DNA of 64,000 bases from Cephaloticoccus sp. Its GTDB lineage: Bacteria > Verrucomicrobiota > Verrucomicrobiia > Opitutales > Opitutaceae. This document shows, in pieces, positions 1-8,380 of the stretch (within the stretch, counting starts at the first letter, position 1; every line of letters begins with the position of its first letter). Position numbers and translations under genes: made by a program. Under the pieces are notes generated by a model that saw only the letters and a program-made list of their open reading frames with translations, did no database searches and had not been told where the DNA came from. The stretch covers positions 1 through 64,000 of the forward strand of contig JAURHD010000013.1 in NCBI GenBank assembly GCA_030833445.1, given 5' to 3'.

Positions 1-827
1 CGACGGTTGAGTAGCACATCATCCACCAAGTCGCGCAGAGTCGGTTCGATCTCGTCATAGACACCGAGCATGCCGGCGTTGACGATTGCCATGTCCATGC
101 CTTGGGCGATCGCGTGGTAAAGAAAGGCGGTGTGCATGGCCTCGCGCACGGGATTGTTGCCGCGGAAGGAAAAAGAAACATTGGAGACGCCACCACTCAC
201 CTTGGCACCGGGAAGGGTCTGCTTGATCAACGCGGTGGCCTCGAAGAAATCGACCGCGTAGTTGTTGTGCTCCTCGATCCCGGTGGCGACGGTCAGGATG
301 TTGGGATCGAAAATGATATCCTCCGGCCGGAAGCCCGCCTGCTCGGTGAGGAGTTTGTAGGAGCGCGTGCAGATGCGGACCTTTTCGTCGCGGGTGGCGG
401 CCTGGCCTTTTTCGTCGAAGGCCATCACGACGGCCGCGGCGCCGTAACGATTCAGAAGTTTCGCGCGACGGAGAAATTCCTCCTCGCCATCCTTGAGGGA
501 GATGGAGTTGACGATGCCTTTGCCTTGGAGGCATTTCAGGCCGGCCTCGAGCACCGTCCACTTGGACGAGTCGAGCATGATGGGCACGCGCGAGATGTCG
601 GGCTCCGCTGCGATGAGGTTGAGAAACTTGACGATGGTGGCTTCGCCATCGATCATCGCTTCGTCGACATTGATATCGATGATGTTGGCGCCGTTCTCGA
701 CCTGCTGTTTGGCGATGGCCAGACAGGCATCCCAATCGCCGGCCTTGAGCATCTTGGCGAAACGGGGCGAGCCGGTGATGTTGGTGCGTTCGCCAACGAC
801 GATGAAGTGTGCTCCGGACTGGGTCAT
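1..827 (-). CDS. metH: Methionine synthase, pterin-binding module (partial, C-terminus outside window)
   Basis: Second half of a cobalamin-dependent methionine synthase that has been divided into two genes. The visible 275 residues form the methyltetrahydrofolate-binding TIM barrel. It opens with [14 protein letters not shown], followed by [39 protein letters not shown] and [17 protein letters not shown], all typical of the MetH pterin domain. The B12-binding and reactivation domains should lie beyond position 1. The ATG at 825-827 follows a stretch with no Shine-Dalgarno. The homocysteine-binding module is the separate gene ending 101 nt upstream. The two products together would transfer methyl from methyl-THF through B12 to homocysteine in the cytoplasm. 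Identity is near certain; the remaining domains are inferred. Confidence 0.95.
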   Translation of the reverse strand, partial: MTQSGAHFIVVGERTNITGSPRFAKMLKAGDWDACLAIAKQQVENGANIIDINVDEAMIDGEATIVKFLNLIAAEPDISRVPIMLDSSKWTVLEAGLKCLQGKGIVNSISLKDGEEEFLRRAKLLNRYGAAAVVMAFDEKGQAATRDEKVRICTRSYKLLTEQAGFRPEDIIFDPNILTVATGIEEHNNYAVDFFEATALIKQTLPGAKVSGGVSNVSFSFRGNNPVREAMHTAFLYHAIAQGMDMAIVNAGMLGVYDEIEPTLRDLVDDVLLNR

Positions 828-842
828 GACTAATTCAAATAT

Positions 843-920
843 ACCACGGAGACGCGGAGGTGCGGAGAGATATGCATGGGATTGGTCTGTAGTTACTCAG
901 TGATCTCAGTGTCTTGGCGG
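843..920. repeat. Imperfect inverted repeat between the two metH parts
   Basis: Left arm 843-867 and right arm 896-920 are each 25 nt, and the right arm approximates the reverse complement of the left (about 17 of 25 positions with one offset, counted by eye). The left arm is built of CGGAG units separated by 3-4 nt. The element fills most of the 101-nt spacer that splits methionine synthase. It could be an intergenic repeat element or just a hairpin. I cannot search for other copies. Confidence 0.5.
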
Positions 921-928
921 CGCATTGA

Positions 929-2011
929 TCAGGCGATGGAGAGAGCTTCGAGGCCGCTCAACCGCATGGTGGGTGCGTGGGCGCGCGGGGCACGGGAAGG
1001 ATGCTCACGGACGGCCGCGGCGATGGCACGGATGTGGCCCGGGGTGGAACCGCAACACCCGCCGACGAGGTTGACGAACCCGGAACGGGCGAATTCACCG
1101 AGCACACCGGCCATGTCGGCTGGCGTTTCATCGTAACCGCCGAAGGCATTGGGCAAACCGGCGTTGGGGTGACAGGTCACATAGCACTCAGCCAACTCCG
1201 CGAGTTCCTCGATGTAGGGTCGCATCTGTTTGCCACCGAGGGCGCAATTGATGCCAACCGAGAACGGGCGTGAATGGCGAATGCTGTGATAAAACGCCCC
1301 GATGGTCTGACCTGAAAGGGTGCGGCCTGAGGCGTCGGTGATTGTGACCGATATCATGACCGGCAGGCGGCGGCCGATCTCGTCGAATAAATCTTCAAGC
1401 GCGAACAGGGCGGCCTTTGCATTCAGGGTATCGAAGATAGTCTCGAAGAGCAGGGCATCCACGCCGCCGTCGATCAAGGCGGACGCTTGATCGCGGTAGG
1501 CGGCGGCGAGTTGATCGAACGTGATGGCGCGATAATCGGGCCGGTTCACATCAGGCGACATTGAGGCGGTGCGGTTGGTCGGTCCTAGACCGCCGACGAC
1601 GAAACAATGTCGACCTGGCGTGGCTGCTTCGGCGCGACGCGCAGCTCGCACTGCGCATTCCGCGGCGGCGCGGTTAAGGGCTGGCACACGGTCCTCGAGA
1701 TGGTAGTCGGCTTGGGCGATGCTAGTGCTGCTGAAAGTGTTGGTGGTGACCAGATCCGCACCGGCTTCAAAATAGGCCAGATGGATTTCCTCAATGACAT
1801 CCGGGCGGGTGAGTGAGAGCAGGTCGTTGTTGCCCTGCAGGTCGTGCCCGTGGTCCTTGAGGAGATCGCCGCGAAAATCGGCCTCGGTCAATTTCCGCGC
1901 CTGGATCATGGTGCCCATCGCACCATCGAGCACGGCGATGCGTTCGCGAAACAACGTGTGCAAGGCGGCGGTGCGTTCAGAAGGGTCGGCATTCTGCATT
2001 ACGACGGCCAT
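929..2011 (-). CDS. metH: Methionine synthase, homocysteine-binding module
   Basis: A 360-residue homocysteine S-methyltransferase domain, the first module of cobalamin-dependent methionine synthase. Seen: DGAMGTMIQ near the start, the [14 protein letters not shown] strand, and the three zinc-ligand cysteines C256 (INCALGG) and C319/C320 (VGGCCGSTP) that bind the homocysteine thiolate. The C-terminus reads [12 protein letters not shown], which matches the linker joining this module to the pterin module in full-length MetH, so the chain stops exactly at the domain border. The pterin module follows 101 nt downstream on the same strand. The ATG at 2011 is supported by the preceding operator-like region. 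A stand-alone betaine- or SAM-homocysteine methyltransferase is less likely given the neighbour. Confidence 0.93.
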   Translation of the reverse strand: MAVVMQNADPSERTAALHTLFRERIAVLDGAMGTMIQARKLTEADFRGDLLKDHGHDLQGNNDLLSLTRPDVIEEIHLAYFEAGADLVTTNTFSSTSIAQADYHLEDRVPALNRAAAECAVRAARRAEAATPGRHCFVVGGLGPTNRTASMSPDVNRPDYRAITFDQLAAAYRDQASALIDGGVDALLFETIFDTLNAKAALFALEDLFDEIGRRLPVMISVTITDASGRTLSGQTIGAFYHSIRHSRPFSVGINCALGGKQMRPYIEELAELAECYVTCHPNAGLPNAFGGYDETPADMAGVLGEFARSGFVNLVGGCCGSTPGHIRAIAAAVREHPSRAPRAHAPTMRLSGLEALSIA

Positions 2012-2050
2012 TGCAGGGATTTGCCCGGGGAAGGCAACATAGATATCTAT

Positions 2051-2070
2051 ATATCATGATTTGATGATAT
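2051..2070. promoter_or_regulatory. Palindrome upstream of metH, candidate operator
   Basis: ATATCAT (2051-2057) and ATGATAT (2064-2070) form a perfect 7-bp inverted repeat around a 6-nt spacer, 40 nt upstream of the metH start codon in an AT-rich stretch. The size and symmetry fit a dimeric winged-helix repressor such as the ArsR-type regulators known to control methionine/SAH-cycle genes in other bacteria. The regulator assignment is inference. Confidence 0.45.
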
Positions 2071-2094
2071 GAATTAGGCTTGTCTGCCGCCGGC

Positions 2095-2325
2095 GAGCAG
2101 GTCCAGAGTGATGGCCTCGTTCTTTTGATCCTTCCGGCAACCAGGGAAGGCCGTGAAAACCGGCCACAGTTGCGCTGCGGTAACGCATCAGTCCAGACCT
2201 CCATCCTGCCTCGGCGGGAGCAAAGCCAATCGGAATTCTCCTTCCGGTGAAGGCGGGGGCGAGGCTACTCCGCGGATCCTACGATCCGCTGCGGGTGACA
2301 CATGCGGAGTCCGAACATCTGTCCC
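2095..2325 (+). ncRNA. Cobalamin riboswitch
   Basis: Several conserved blocks of the B12 aptamer occur in order on the plus strand. They are AGGGAA (2143-2148), a stem-loop with GTGAAAA in the loop flanked by GGCCG/CGGCC (2149-2165), CGCTGCGGTAACG (2173-2185), a GCCAatc...ggtGAAGGC hairpin (about 2225-2253) and a 3' B12 box AGTCCGAACATCTGTCC (about 2308-2324). A GCAGG segment near 2097 can close the outer helix. It precedes the BtuB-like receptor gene and should lower its expression when adenosylcobalamin is abundant. A hairpin GGCGCG/CGCGCC near 2344-2362 and a CTTCAT/ATGAAG hairpin near 2377-2395 follow and may be the expression platform. The 5' and 3' ends are approximate. Confidence 0.85.
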
Positions 2326-2490
2326 GGAAGACTCACGCGGTTGGCGCGAACTTTGCGCGCCCTGACTCGCGAAAACTTCATCGCAAAAATGAAGCGTGAG
2401 AGCACAATCCAGCCATGCAACGATCGTTGGTAATTCAACCTTCGCTGTCTGGTGATGGCCTGCTCTTGCTCCCAGCCAAGCAGTCCATCC

Positions 2491-4374
2491 ATGAAAACCA
2501 TTCTGCTGATCATTCCCAATCGGTTCCTTTTGACGGGCATCCTAATGGGGTGCCTCGTCACACTTTCTATTCCGTCGCATGCTCAACCGGCTCCGTTTGA
2601 GCCTATCATCCCGATCGAAGATTATGTCGTGACGGCCGCCCGCACGCCTCAGCGATCGAACGAAGTGGCGAGCAGCGTCACGGTTATTGCGCCGGGCGAA
2701 TTGGCGGCGAAACAAATCACGACTTTGGGCGACGCTTTGCGTTCCGTGTCAGGCGTCAGTGTGCTGAAAACCGGCGGCACGGGTGGCGTGACCTCGTTGC
2801 TGGTGCGCGGCAGCAAGGCGGCGCAAACGCTCTTCCTCGTGGATGGCGTGCGCTTCAACGACACCAATACTTCCTATGCTAGCTGGCTCGGTGGATTTGC
2901 GCCGGGCATCAATGACCGCATCGAAATGCTGCGGGGCCCACAGAGCACGCTCTATGGTGGCGCGGCTATGGGTGGAGTGATCTCGGTGGGACTGATGCGC
3001 GGGTCGGGTGAACCTAGTGGATCTGTTGCGGCTGAGGGCGGTAGTTTTCGCACGATGCAAGGCGCACTTTCCGCGCAGGGAGCTGACGGTGCTTTGGCGT
3101 GGTCGTTCAGCGTCTCAGGTTACGACACGGATAATGACCGTCCGGACAATGAGGCGAGATTGGCGAATTACACCGGACGGCTGGACTACCGCGTGAGTGA
3201 GGCTTTGAACGTCGGCGCCACGTTTCGGTATCTCGAAAGTGCCTATAAAGACCCGAATGACATCCGCACGTTCAATACGACGCCGATCAGCAACAATAAC
3301 CTGAGGAGCAATCTGATAACCGGGTTCGCAGAATTCACCTCGGGCTCCGTTTGGTCGGCGCGCTTGACCGCAGGCGTGCAAAGTCAGCGGTATGACAACG
3401 ACGGTAGTTTCTCCGGGTTCCCCAGTCCCTACCGCACGGAGAGTCGGCGCGAGATGATCGATTGGCAGAACACGCTGAATATTTCGGATAATGTAACTGT
3501 GGTGGCCGGCGCGAACACTGAGCGCTCTAAATTTTCCGATGGCGCACCTTATCCGGACGACAAACTGGCTGGGCTTTATGGTCAGGTGGAATGGGCGGCA
3601 GCGGCCGGTATGCATCTGGGCGCGGGATTGCGCTACGATGACTACAGCTCGTTTGGCAAGGCAGTCACCGGGCGGCTCACGGCTAGTGAAACGATCGGGC
3701 TGACGCGCGTGCATGCGACATACGGCACGAGTTTTGTGCCGCCGAGTTTGAGTCAGCGCTATGGTTCCGCCTACACTGCACCGTCACCCGGTATTCAAGC
3801 GGAAGAGTCCACCGGCTGGGATGTGGGGATCGAACAGACTGTGATCGCGAATCGTCTGATCCTGGATGTGACTTACTTCCACAACAGCTTCAAAAATCTC
3901 ATAGCCTACCAGGGGGCTATCTTTCCCGCCTTGGGCGATTATCGCAATATCGGTCGGGCGGAAGCCTCAGGGATGGAGACTTCACTCAAGGCGAATTTAT
4001 CCGCGCAATTGAGTGCAACGCTGGCGTGGACTTACTTGCACGCGACCGACGAACTATCGGGTGGGCGGTTGGATGATCGGCCCCGGCACAGCTACGCGGC
4101 AGATGTGATTTGGAAACCGCACAGTGCCTTCATGCTTGGAGTGGGTCTGCATGGAGCGGCGGATCGACTCGCGACTGACTTTAATGCTTTCCCCAGTGCA
4201 CAGCCCGATCCGGGTGATTACACGGTGGTGCGCCTCTACGCGCGGTATGCAATTTCGGATCAGTTGAGCTTCAAGGTGCGCGTCGAAAACTTGCTCAATC
4301 GTAACTACGAAGAGACCTATGGGTTTCCATCGAGTGGGACCGCTGCCTACGTGGGAGTGGAGTGGAAGTTCTGA
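2491..4374 (+). CDS. btuB: TonB-dependent outer-membrane receptor, BtuB-like (cobalamin uptake)
   Basis: A 627-residue TonB-dependent receptor. A signal peptide (charged N-terminus, hydrophobic core, SHAQ cleavage region) is followed by a short segment DYVVTAARTPQRSNEV typical of BtuB-type N-termini. A plug domain contains LRSVSGVSVLKTGGTGG, LVRGSKAAQTLFLVDG and EMLRGPQSTLYGGAAMGGVI. A beta-barrel rich in alternating aromatic strands follows and ends in the terminal phenylalanine of outer-membrane proteins (GVEWKF). The start at 2491 gives the signal peptide; an upstream in-frame ATG at 2452 would add 13 residues that spoil it. The riboswitch directly upstream makes corrinoid the most likely substrate, consistent with the adjacent B12-dependent methionine synthase. 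It needs TonB-ExbBD, which is not in this window. Confidence 0.88.
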   Translation: MKTILLIIPNRFLLTGILMGCLVTLSIPSHAQPAPFEPIIPIEDYVVTAARTPQRSNEVASSVTVIAPGELAAKQITTLGDALRSVSGVSVLKTGGTGGVTSLLVRGSKAAQTLFLVDGVRFNDTNTSYASWLGGFAPGINDRIEMLRGPQSTLYGGAAMGGVISVGLMRGSGEPSGSVAAEGGSFRTMQGALSAQGADGALAWSFSVSGYDTDNDRPDNEARLANYTGRLDYRVSEALNVGATFRYLESAYKDPNDIRTFNTTPISNNNLRSNLITGFAEFTSGSVWSARLTAGVQSQRYDNDGSFSGFPSPYRTESRREMIDWQNTLNISDNVTVVAGANTERSKFSDGAPYPDDKLAGLYGQVEWAAAAGMHLGAGLRYDDYSSFGKAVTGRLTASETIGLTRVHATYGTSFVPPSLSQRYGSAYTAPSPGIQAEESTGWDVGIEQTVIANRLILDVTYFHNSFKNLIAYQGAIFPALGDYRNIGRAEASGMETSLKANLSAQLSATLAWTYLHATDELSGGRLDDRPRHSYAADVIWKPHSAFMLGVGLHGAADRLATDFNAFPSAQPDPGDYTVVRLYARYAISDQLSFKVRVENLLNRNYEETYGFPSSGTAAYVGVEWKF

Positions 4375-4420
4375 GCCGATTGGGGCTTGAGCGGGTATCG
4401 GTTCGTTTTAGCCTGATGAT

Positions 4421-5146
4421 ATGCGTTTGGCCGCCCTAATATTCCTGATTCTATCGACCGGGACGGCCTGGTCTGTGTCGGTGGGCGATACGCGCGATGC
4501 CGTGGTGAAAGAGTTGGGGCAACCGCAAAGCACGATGGTGGCGGGTGACCGTGAATTTCTGGTTTATGGGGAGGGACGTATCGTGCTGATAGACGGCCGG
4601 GTCATCGAATATCGCGGTTCCGTAAAACTGCCACCCGCGGCTCAACCTTCCGTCGTGCCGAGCGCCCCTACGGCCCCAGTCGCCGCCACCGCAACTACCC
4701 GTAAGGAGGAATCCCGGTGGCTCACCGATATCGGCCTCGCCCAAGCCCAGGCGGCGAAGGAAAACAAGCTGATTCTCGCCTTGTTCACCGGCTCCGACTG
4801 GTGCCCGCCCTGTTTTGCCTTTGAAAACGAGGTCGCGCACGACGCGCAGTTTATCGGTATTTTTTCTCCTTCATTTATCTTTTTTAAAAGCGACTGGTTG
4901 CGCAAATCGGAGCAACCTGAAGCGGTCAAGGAAGAGGTCGGGCGACTGAAGCGCAAATACCTGATCACCGCTTACCCGACTCTCCTGATTCTCAACGCCG
5001 ATGGTGAGAGGTTGGACAAGGTTGAATGGACGAAGGTGCAGGGCGGCTCATTCAAGGAGATCATGATCGAGGCGATCGACAATTCTCGCAAGGCGACCAA
5101 GGGCGGAAAAATAGCGTCTGACACTTGGTGGTGGCCGTTTGACTGA
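4421..5146 (+). CDS. Secreted thioredoxin-fold protein with BamE-like N-terminal segment
   Basis: A 241-residue exported protein. Residues 1-18 form a signal peptide. Residues about 20-66 (GDTRDAVVKELGQP..., then VLIDGRVIEYRG) resemble the small SmpA/BamE-type repeat found in many Verrucomicrobia lipoprotein-like proteins. A proline/alanine-rich linker (about 70-95) leads to a thioredoxin fold with the active site WCPPC (C128, C131) and the cis-proline region AYPTLLIL. The CPPC motif and periplasmic location suggest disulfide reduction or isomerisation of secreted proteins, but the substrate is unknown. The gene starts 46 nt after the BtuB-like gene on the same strand and could be cotranscribed. 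It converges on metY across a terminator. Confidence 0.75.
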   Translation: MRLAALIFLILSTGTAWSVSVGDTRDAVVKELGQPQSTMVAGDREFLVYGEGRIVLIDGRVIEYRGSVKLPPAAQPSVVPSAPTAPVAATATTRKEESRWLTDIGLAQAQAAKENKLILALFTGSDWCPPCFAFENEVAHDAQFIGIFSPSFIFFKSDWLRKSEQPEAVKEEVGRLKRKYLITAYPTLLILNADGERLDKVEWTKVQGGSFKEIMIEAIDNSRKATKGGKIASDTWWWPFD

Positions 5147-5149
5147 GCC

Positions 5150-5187
5150 AAAAAAAACGCCCCTTGTCCGTTGGGACAAAGGGCGTT
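5150..5187 (-). terminator. Intrinsic terminator of metY
   Basis: A 12-bp stem with one mismatch, CGCCCCTTGTCC (5158-5169) and GGACAAAGGGCG (5174-5185), with a GTTG loop. On the minus strand it is followed by eight T (complement of 5150-5157). It lies 23 nt after the metY stop codon. Confidence 0.9.
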
Positions 5188-5209
5188 GCAGATTGAACCT
5201 GAAGGTAGG

Positions 5210-6508
5210 TCAGGCTTGGGCGAGGGCCTGTTCGAGATCGGCTTGGAGGTCGATGAAGTCCTCGGTGCCAAGCGAGAGGCGGATGAAGTCCGGCGAGGTG
5301 CCGGTCGAAATTTGCTCCTCGGCGGAGAGCTGACTGTGGGTCGTGCTCGCCGGATGAATTGCGAGTGACTTGGAGTCGCCGATGTTGGCGAGGTGGGAGA
5401 AGAGCTTGAGGCTCTCGATTAATTTGCGGCCACCCTCGAAGCCACTCTTGAGGCCGAAGCCGACCAATCCGCCAAAACCACCACTCAGATATTTTTTGGC
5501 GGCGGCGTGGTTGGGACTGCTCTTGAGGCCGGGATAGTTGACCCATGCGACCTTGTCGTGGGCGGCCAGAAACTCGGCCGTCTTGAGGGCGTTCTCGCAG
5601 ATGCGCGGCATGCGCAGATGGAGGGTCTCGAGCCCTTGCAGCATCAGGAATGAATTGAAGGGGGAGATGCAGGCACCGGTGTCGCGCAGAAGTTGCAGAC
5701 GCATTTTCAGGATGTAGGCGACATTGACACCGCCTGCCGGAGGGAAGGCCTTGAACGCATCCCAATGCACCAGACCGTGGTAGCTGTTGTCGGGTTCGGT
5801 ATAGCCGGGGAATTTGCCGTTGCCCCAGTCAAAATTGCCGCCATCCACGACGATGCCACCGATTGATGTGCCGTGGCCGCCGATGTATTTCGTGGCGGAA
5901 TGCACCACGACGTTGGCGCCCCACTCAAAGGGGCGATTGAGCATCGGGCTAAGGCAGGTGTTGTCGATGATCAGGGGGACGCCAGCCTCCTTCGCGATTT
6001 TGCCGACCTCCTCAAATGGGAATATATTCAGCGCGGGATTGCCGAGGCCTTCGCCATAGAAGGCCTTGGTGTTCGGCTTGAGCGCTTTGCGGAAGGCATC
6101 CGGATCGCCCGCATCAACGAATGTCACCTCAATGCCGAGCTTGGGCAAGGTGTAGTGAAAGAGATTGTAGGTGCCGCCGTAGAGTTGGGCGACTGATACG
6201 ATGTGGTCGCCAGCCCCGGCGATATTGAGAATCGCATCCGTGATGGCGGCTTGGCCGGATGCATGGCCGAGTGCGCCGGTGCCGCCTTCAAGGGCGGCGA
6301 GGCGTTGTTCGAACACATCCGTCGTCGGATTCATGATCCGGGTGTAGATGTTGCCCAGTTCTTTCAGGGCGAATAGATTCGCGGCGTGTTCGGTGTCGCG
6401 GAAGACGTAGCTGGTCGTCTGATAGATCGGCACGGCCCGGGAGCCGGTGGCGGGATCCGGCGTTTGGCCGGCGTGAAGGGCTTTGGTTCCTAATCCTTGG
6501 GGTTTCAT
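5210..6508 (-). CDS. metY: O-acetylhomoserine aminocarboxypropyltransferase (sulfhydrylase)
   Basis: A 432-residue PLP enzyme of the Cys/Met metabolism fold-type I family, cytoplasmic. It makes homocysteine from O-acetylhomoserine and sulfide, feeding the methionine synthase encoded nearby. Seen: [25 protein letters not shown] at the N-terminus (positions 11-34), YTRIMNPT, the PLP lysine K207 in [11 protein letters not shown], and [20 protein letters not shown], an insertion typical of MetY rather than MetB/MetC. The start at 6508 is chosen because a GGGGAAGG stretch lies upstream and homology begins there; in-frame codons further upstream are not conserved. A strong terminator follows. Cystathionine gamma-synthase is less likely from the MetY-specific segments. 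Confidence 0.93.
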   Translation of the reverse strand: MKPQGLGTKALHAGQTPDPATGSRAVPIYQTTSYVFRDTEHAANLFALKELGNIYTRIMNPTTDVFEQRLAALEGGTGALGHASGQAAITDAILNIAGAGDHIVSVAQLYGGTYNLFHYTLPKLGIEVTFVDAGDPDAFRKALKPNTKAFYGEGLGNPALNIFPFEEVGKIAKEAGVPLIIDNTCLSPMLNRPFEWGANVVVHSATKYIGGHGTSIGGIVVDGGNFDWGNGKFPGYTEPDNSYHGLVHWDAFKAFPPAGGVNVAYILKMRLQLLRDTGACISPFNSFLMLQGLETLHLRMPRICENALKTAEFLAAHDKVAWVNYPGLKSSPNHAAAKKYLSGGFGGLVGFGLKSGFEGGRKLIESLKLFSHLANIGDSKSLAIHPASTTHSQLSAEEQISTGTSPDFIRLSLGTEDFIDLQADLEQALAQA

Positions 6509-6573
6509 CAAGGGCAAACCTTCCCCGTCAGTTGGTGGATGGCAAGCCGTCAGCGTGTCACCAAGATTTGACC

Positions 6574-8172
6574 TTATTTTTGCGCGCCGGAGGGTGGAAC
6601 CCAAGCGGGAATCGTGTGCGTGATGCAGTGAACCGCGCCGAAGCTGCCGATGATGGGGTCGCAATCGAGCCAGTGCAGGTCCGCGCCAGGGAAGGCCAGC
6701 TTATAGGCGGCCAAGACCTTGTCCTCCATCTTTGCGATGATCGGGACCTCGTCGGCATTTTGCGCCTTGTAACGTGGGATGATCACCGCGCTCTTACCCG
6801 CGACATTGCGAAGGTAGAGTGCGTTAAGGTAGGTGCGGTAGGCGACGGCGTGTTTGACGTGGCGGGACTCAAGTTCGGCCAAGGAGGCGCCGAGCACGAC
6901 TTTGGCCACGCGGTTGAGATCCTTCTCATCCTCAAAACGCACTTGGCCAAACTGGCCGACCAGGGCGCGCTCAAATTGTTTTTGGGCTTCCTTTTGCACC
7001 GGGTCACCCGGCGTCCGGCCGGCAAGGTCAGTCCACTTGATCAGGTATTGGCTGCAGAGTTCCTGCAGAATTTGCTGGCTGATTTGAGTGAGCACTTCGG
7101 TGCGCGGCGTCCGCACGATGGGCGGCATCGGCACGGGAATGAACTGCTTGTCGGGAAACTGTTCCAGCAGGTAACGGCGGTTTTCATTCAACACGTCCGT
7201 GACTTGATCGAGCAGGATGTCGTCATAGAGTTGGGGTGATTTCATGCCCGGCGGCTGCTCGGCGATGAGCACGGTCTTTTCGTTCGCCGGCATCACGATG
7301 AAATCAAGGTGGTCAATGGTGTAGCCGGGCAAGGTTTCCAGGTAATGGACCTTCTTTAGACCGAAATAGCTGCTCATGACCTGGGCCACTTCCTCATCCT
7401 GGCCGCCGTTAAAGCGGAGAGTGGATTGGGAGAGGATCACATCATCACCACCGAGGGTGATGAAATCGCCGCCATCGAGTGAGATCGGTGGGCGGACCAG
7501 TTGCAGGTCATACCGGTAGTTCGTGCGGATATTACTGGCCAGATAGGCTGGGGTGACGTCGTCGCCCAGATTGCGCTGCAGCTGCCGGTAATAGATCGCG
7601 GTGGGATTTATCTCCGGGGAAGTGAATAGATTCAGGGCTTCGGTGGGATCGGAGGTAAAATCAATCCGTCCGCTGTCTAGCATCACGAGACGCCCACTGG
7701 TGCCGACGGCGTATTGCGGCAGATAGTCCCGGGCCCAAACGGTCGAGTTGGTGGCCGCCACAAACTTGATGCGGCTGCGCAGCGCATCGCCGTCGGAGGT
7801 TTTCTTGAGTAATTCGATCACCTGCACTTGCACTTCCGGGCGGTCAAAGGGCACCACAATCAGGATGTCCATGTAGTTGGCCGCGATCCGGAACAAGCTG
7901 AGGTAAGTCTGGAGTGCCTCCGGTTGATTGGTGAGGAAGGACGGCGTCAGGGCAACGACCAGCGCGCGCTGGGGTTCCCAAGGTTGGATGAAATGACTGA
8001 GCGGCACCGGCAGCGTGGGCTTGGTCAGGGGGGAGCGGATACCGGGAGGGAGCGTATCCTCGGCACTCGGTCCGGTGCCCGGAGATTGCGCCAGCCCAAG
8101 GGGCGGGCAGATCAGGGCGAGGATCGCGGCGAAAATCGTGTTCCGGGTGGCTGAAAAACTTAATGGATGCAT
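6574..8172 (-). CDS. Secreted agmatine/peptidylarginine deiminase-family protein
   Basis: A 532-residue protein with an N-terminal signal peptide ([22 protein letters not shown]) and a guanidino-group-modifying domain of the PAD_porph type. Active-site-like elements appear in order: [12 protein letters not shown] (catalytic-type Asp), [26 protein letters not shown] (His, Asp) and the C-terminal cysteine in [12 protein letters not shown]. Members convert agmatine or arginine groups to carbamoyl/citrulline forms. The export signal and an insert of about 150 residues between the His and Cys elements make this longer than cytoplasmic agmatine deiminase (about 350 residues), so a secreted or periplasmic substrate is likely but unknown. 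It lies 65 nt upstream of metY on the same strand. The start is at 8172 because the signal peptide begins there. Confidence 0.8.
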   Translation of the reverse strand: MHPLSFSATRNTIFAAILALICPPLGLAQSPGTGPSAEDTLPPGIRSPLTKPTLPVPLSHFIQPWEPQRALVVALTPSFLTNQPEALQTYLSLFRIAANYMDILIVVPFDRPEVQVQVIELLKKTSDGDALRSRIKFVAATNSTVWARDYLPQYAVGTSGRLVMLDSGRIDFTSDPTEALNLFTSPEINPTAIYYRQLQRNLGDDVTPAYLASNIRTNYRYDLQLVRPPISLDGGDFITLGGDDVILSQSTLRFNGGQDEEVAQVMSSYFGLKKVHYLETLPGYTIDHLDFIVMPANEKTVLIAEQPPGMKSPQLYDDILLDQVTDVLNENRRYLLEQFPDKQFIPVPMPPIVRTPRTEVLTQISQQILQELCSQYLIKWTDLAGRTPGDPVQKEAQKQFERALVGQFGQVRFEDEKDLNRVAKVVLGASLAELESRHVKHAVAYRTYLNALYLRNVAGKSAVIIPRYKAQNADEVPIIAKMEDKVLAAYKLAFPGADLHWLDCDPIIGSFGAVHCITHTIPAWVPPSGAQK

Positions 8173-8347
8173 GGCGGTGCTGGTTGGGGTGGAGGGAATA
8201 TGAATTGAATTGGAGCCAAACAATAAGGGTCTCCTTACCCAACCACCTTCGAATATCTGATCACAAGTGAGGTGTTCAATCAGAAACTCCCGGGTTGCAT
8301 GGCAGAATTTATCCATCGACAAGCAATGAATCAGCTGCCAATACCAC

Positions 8348-8361
8348 CCCCTCCGGAGGGG
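8348..8361. other. Short GC-rich palindrome in the ilvA leader
   Basis: CCCCTCCGGAGGGG is a 14-nt perfect palindrome 19 nt before the ilvA start codon, immediately followed by GTCCCCC, which could pair with its right half instead. It may affect translation initiation. No leader peptide or classic attenuator was recognised. Confidence 0.35.
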
Positions 8362-8380
8362 TCCCCCTGCGGCCGAAATC

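Noticed and set aside
2012-2100. SAM riboswitch upstream of metH
   Set aside because: No SAM-I, SAM-II or SAH aptamer core was found on the minus strand; only the palindrome is present.
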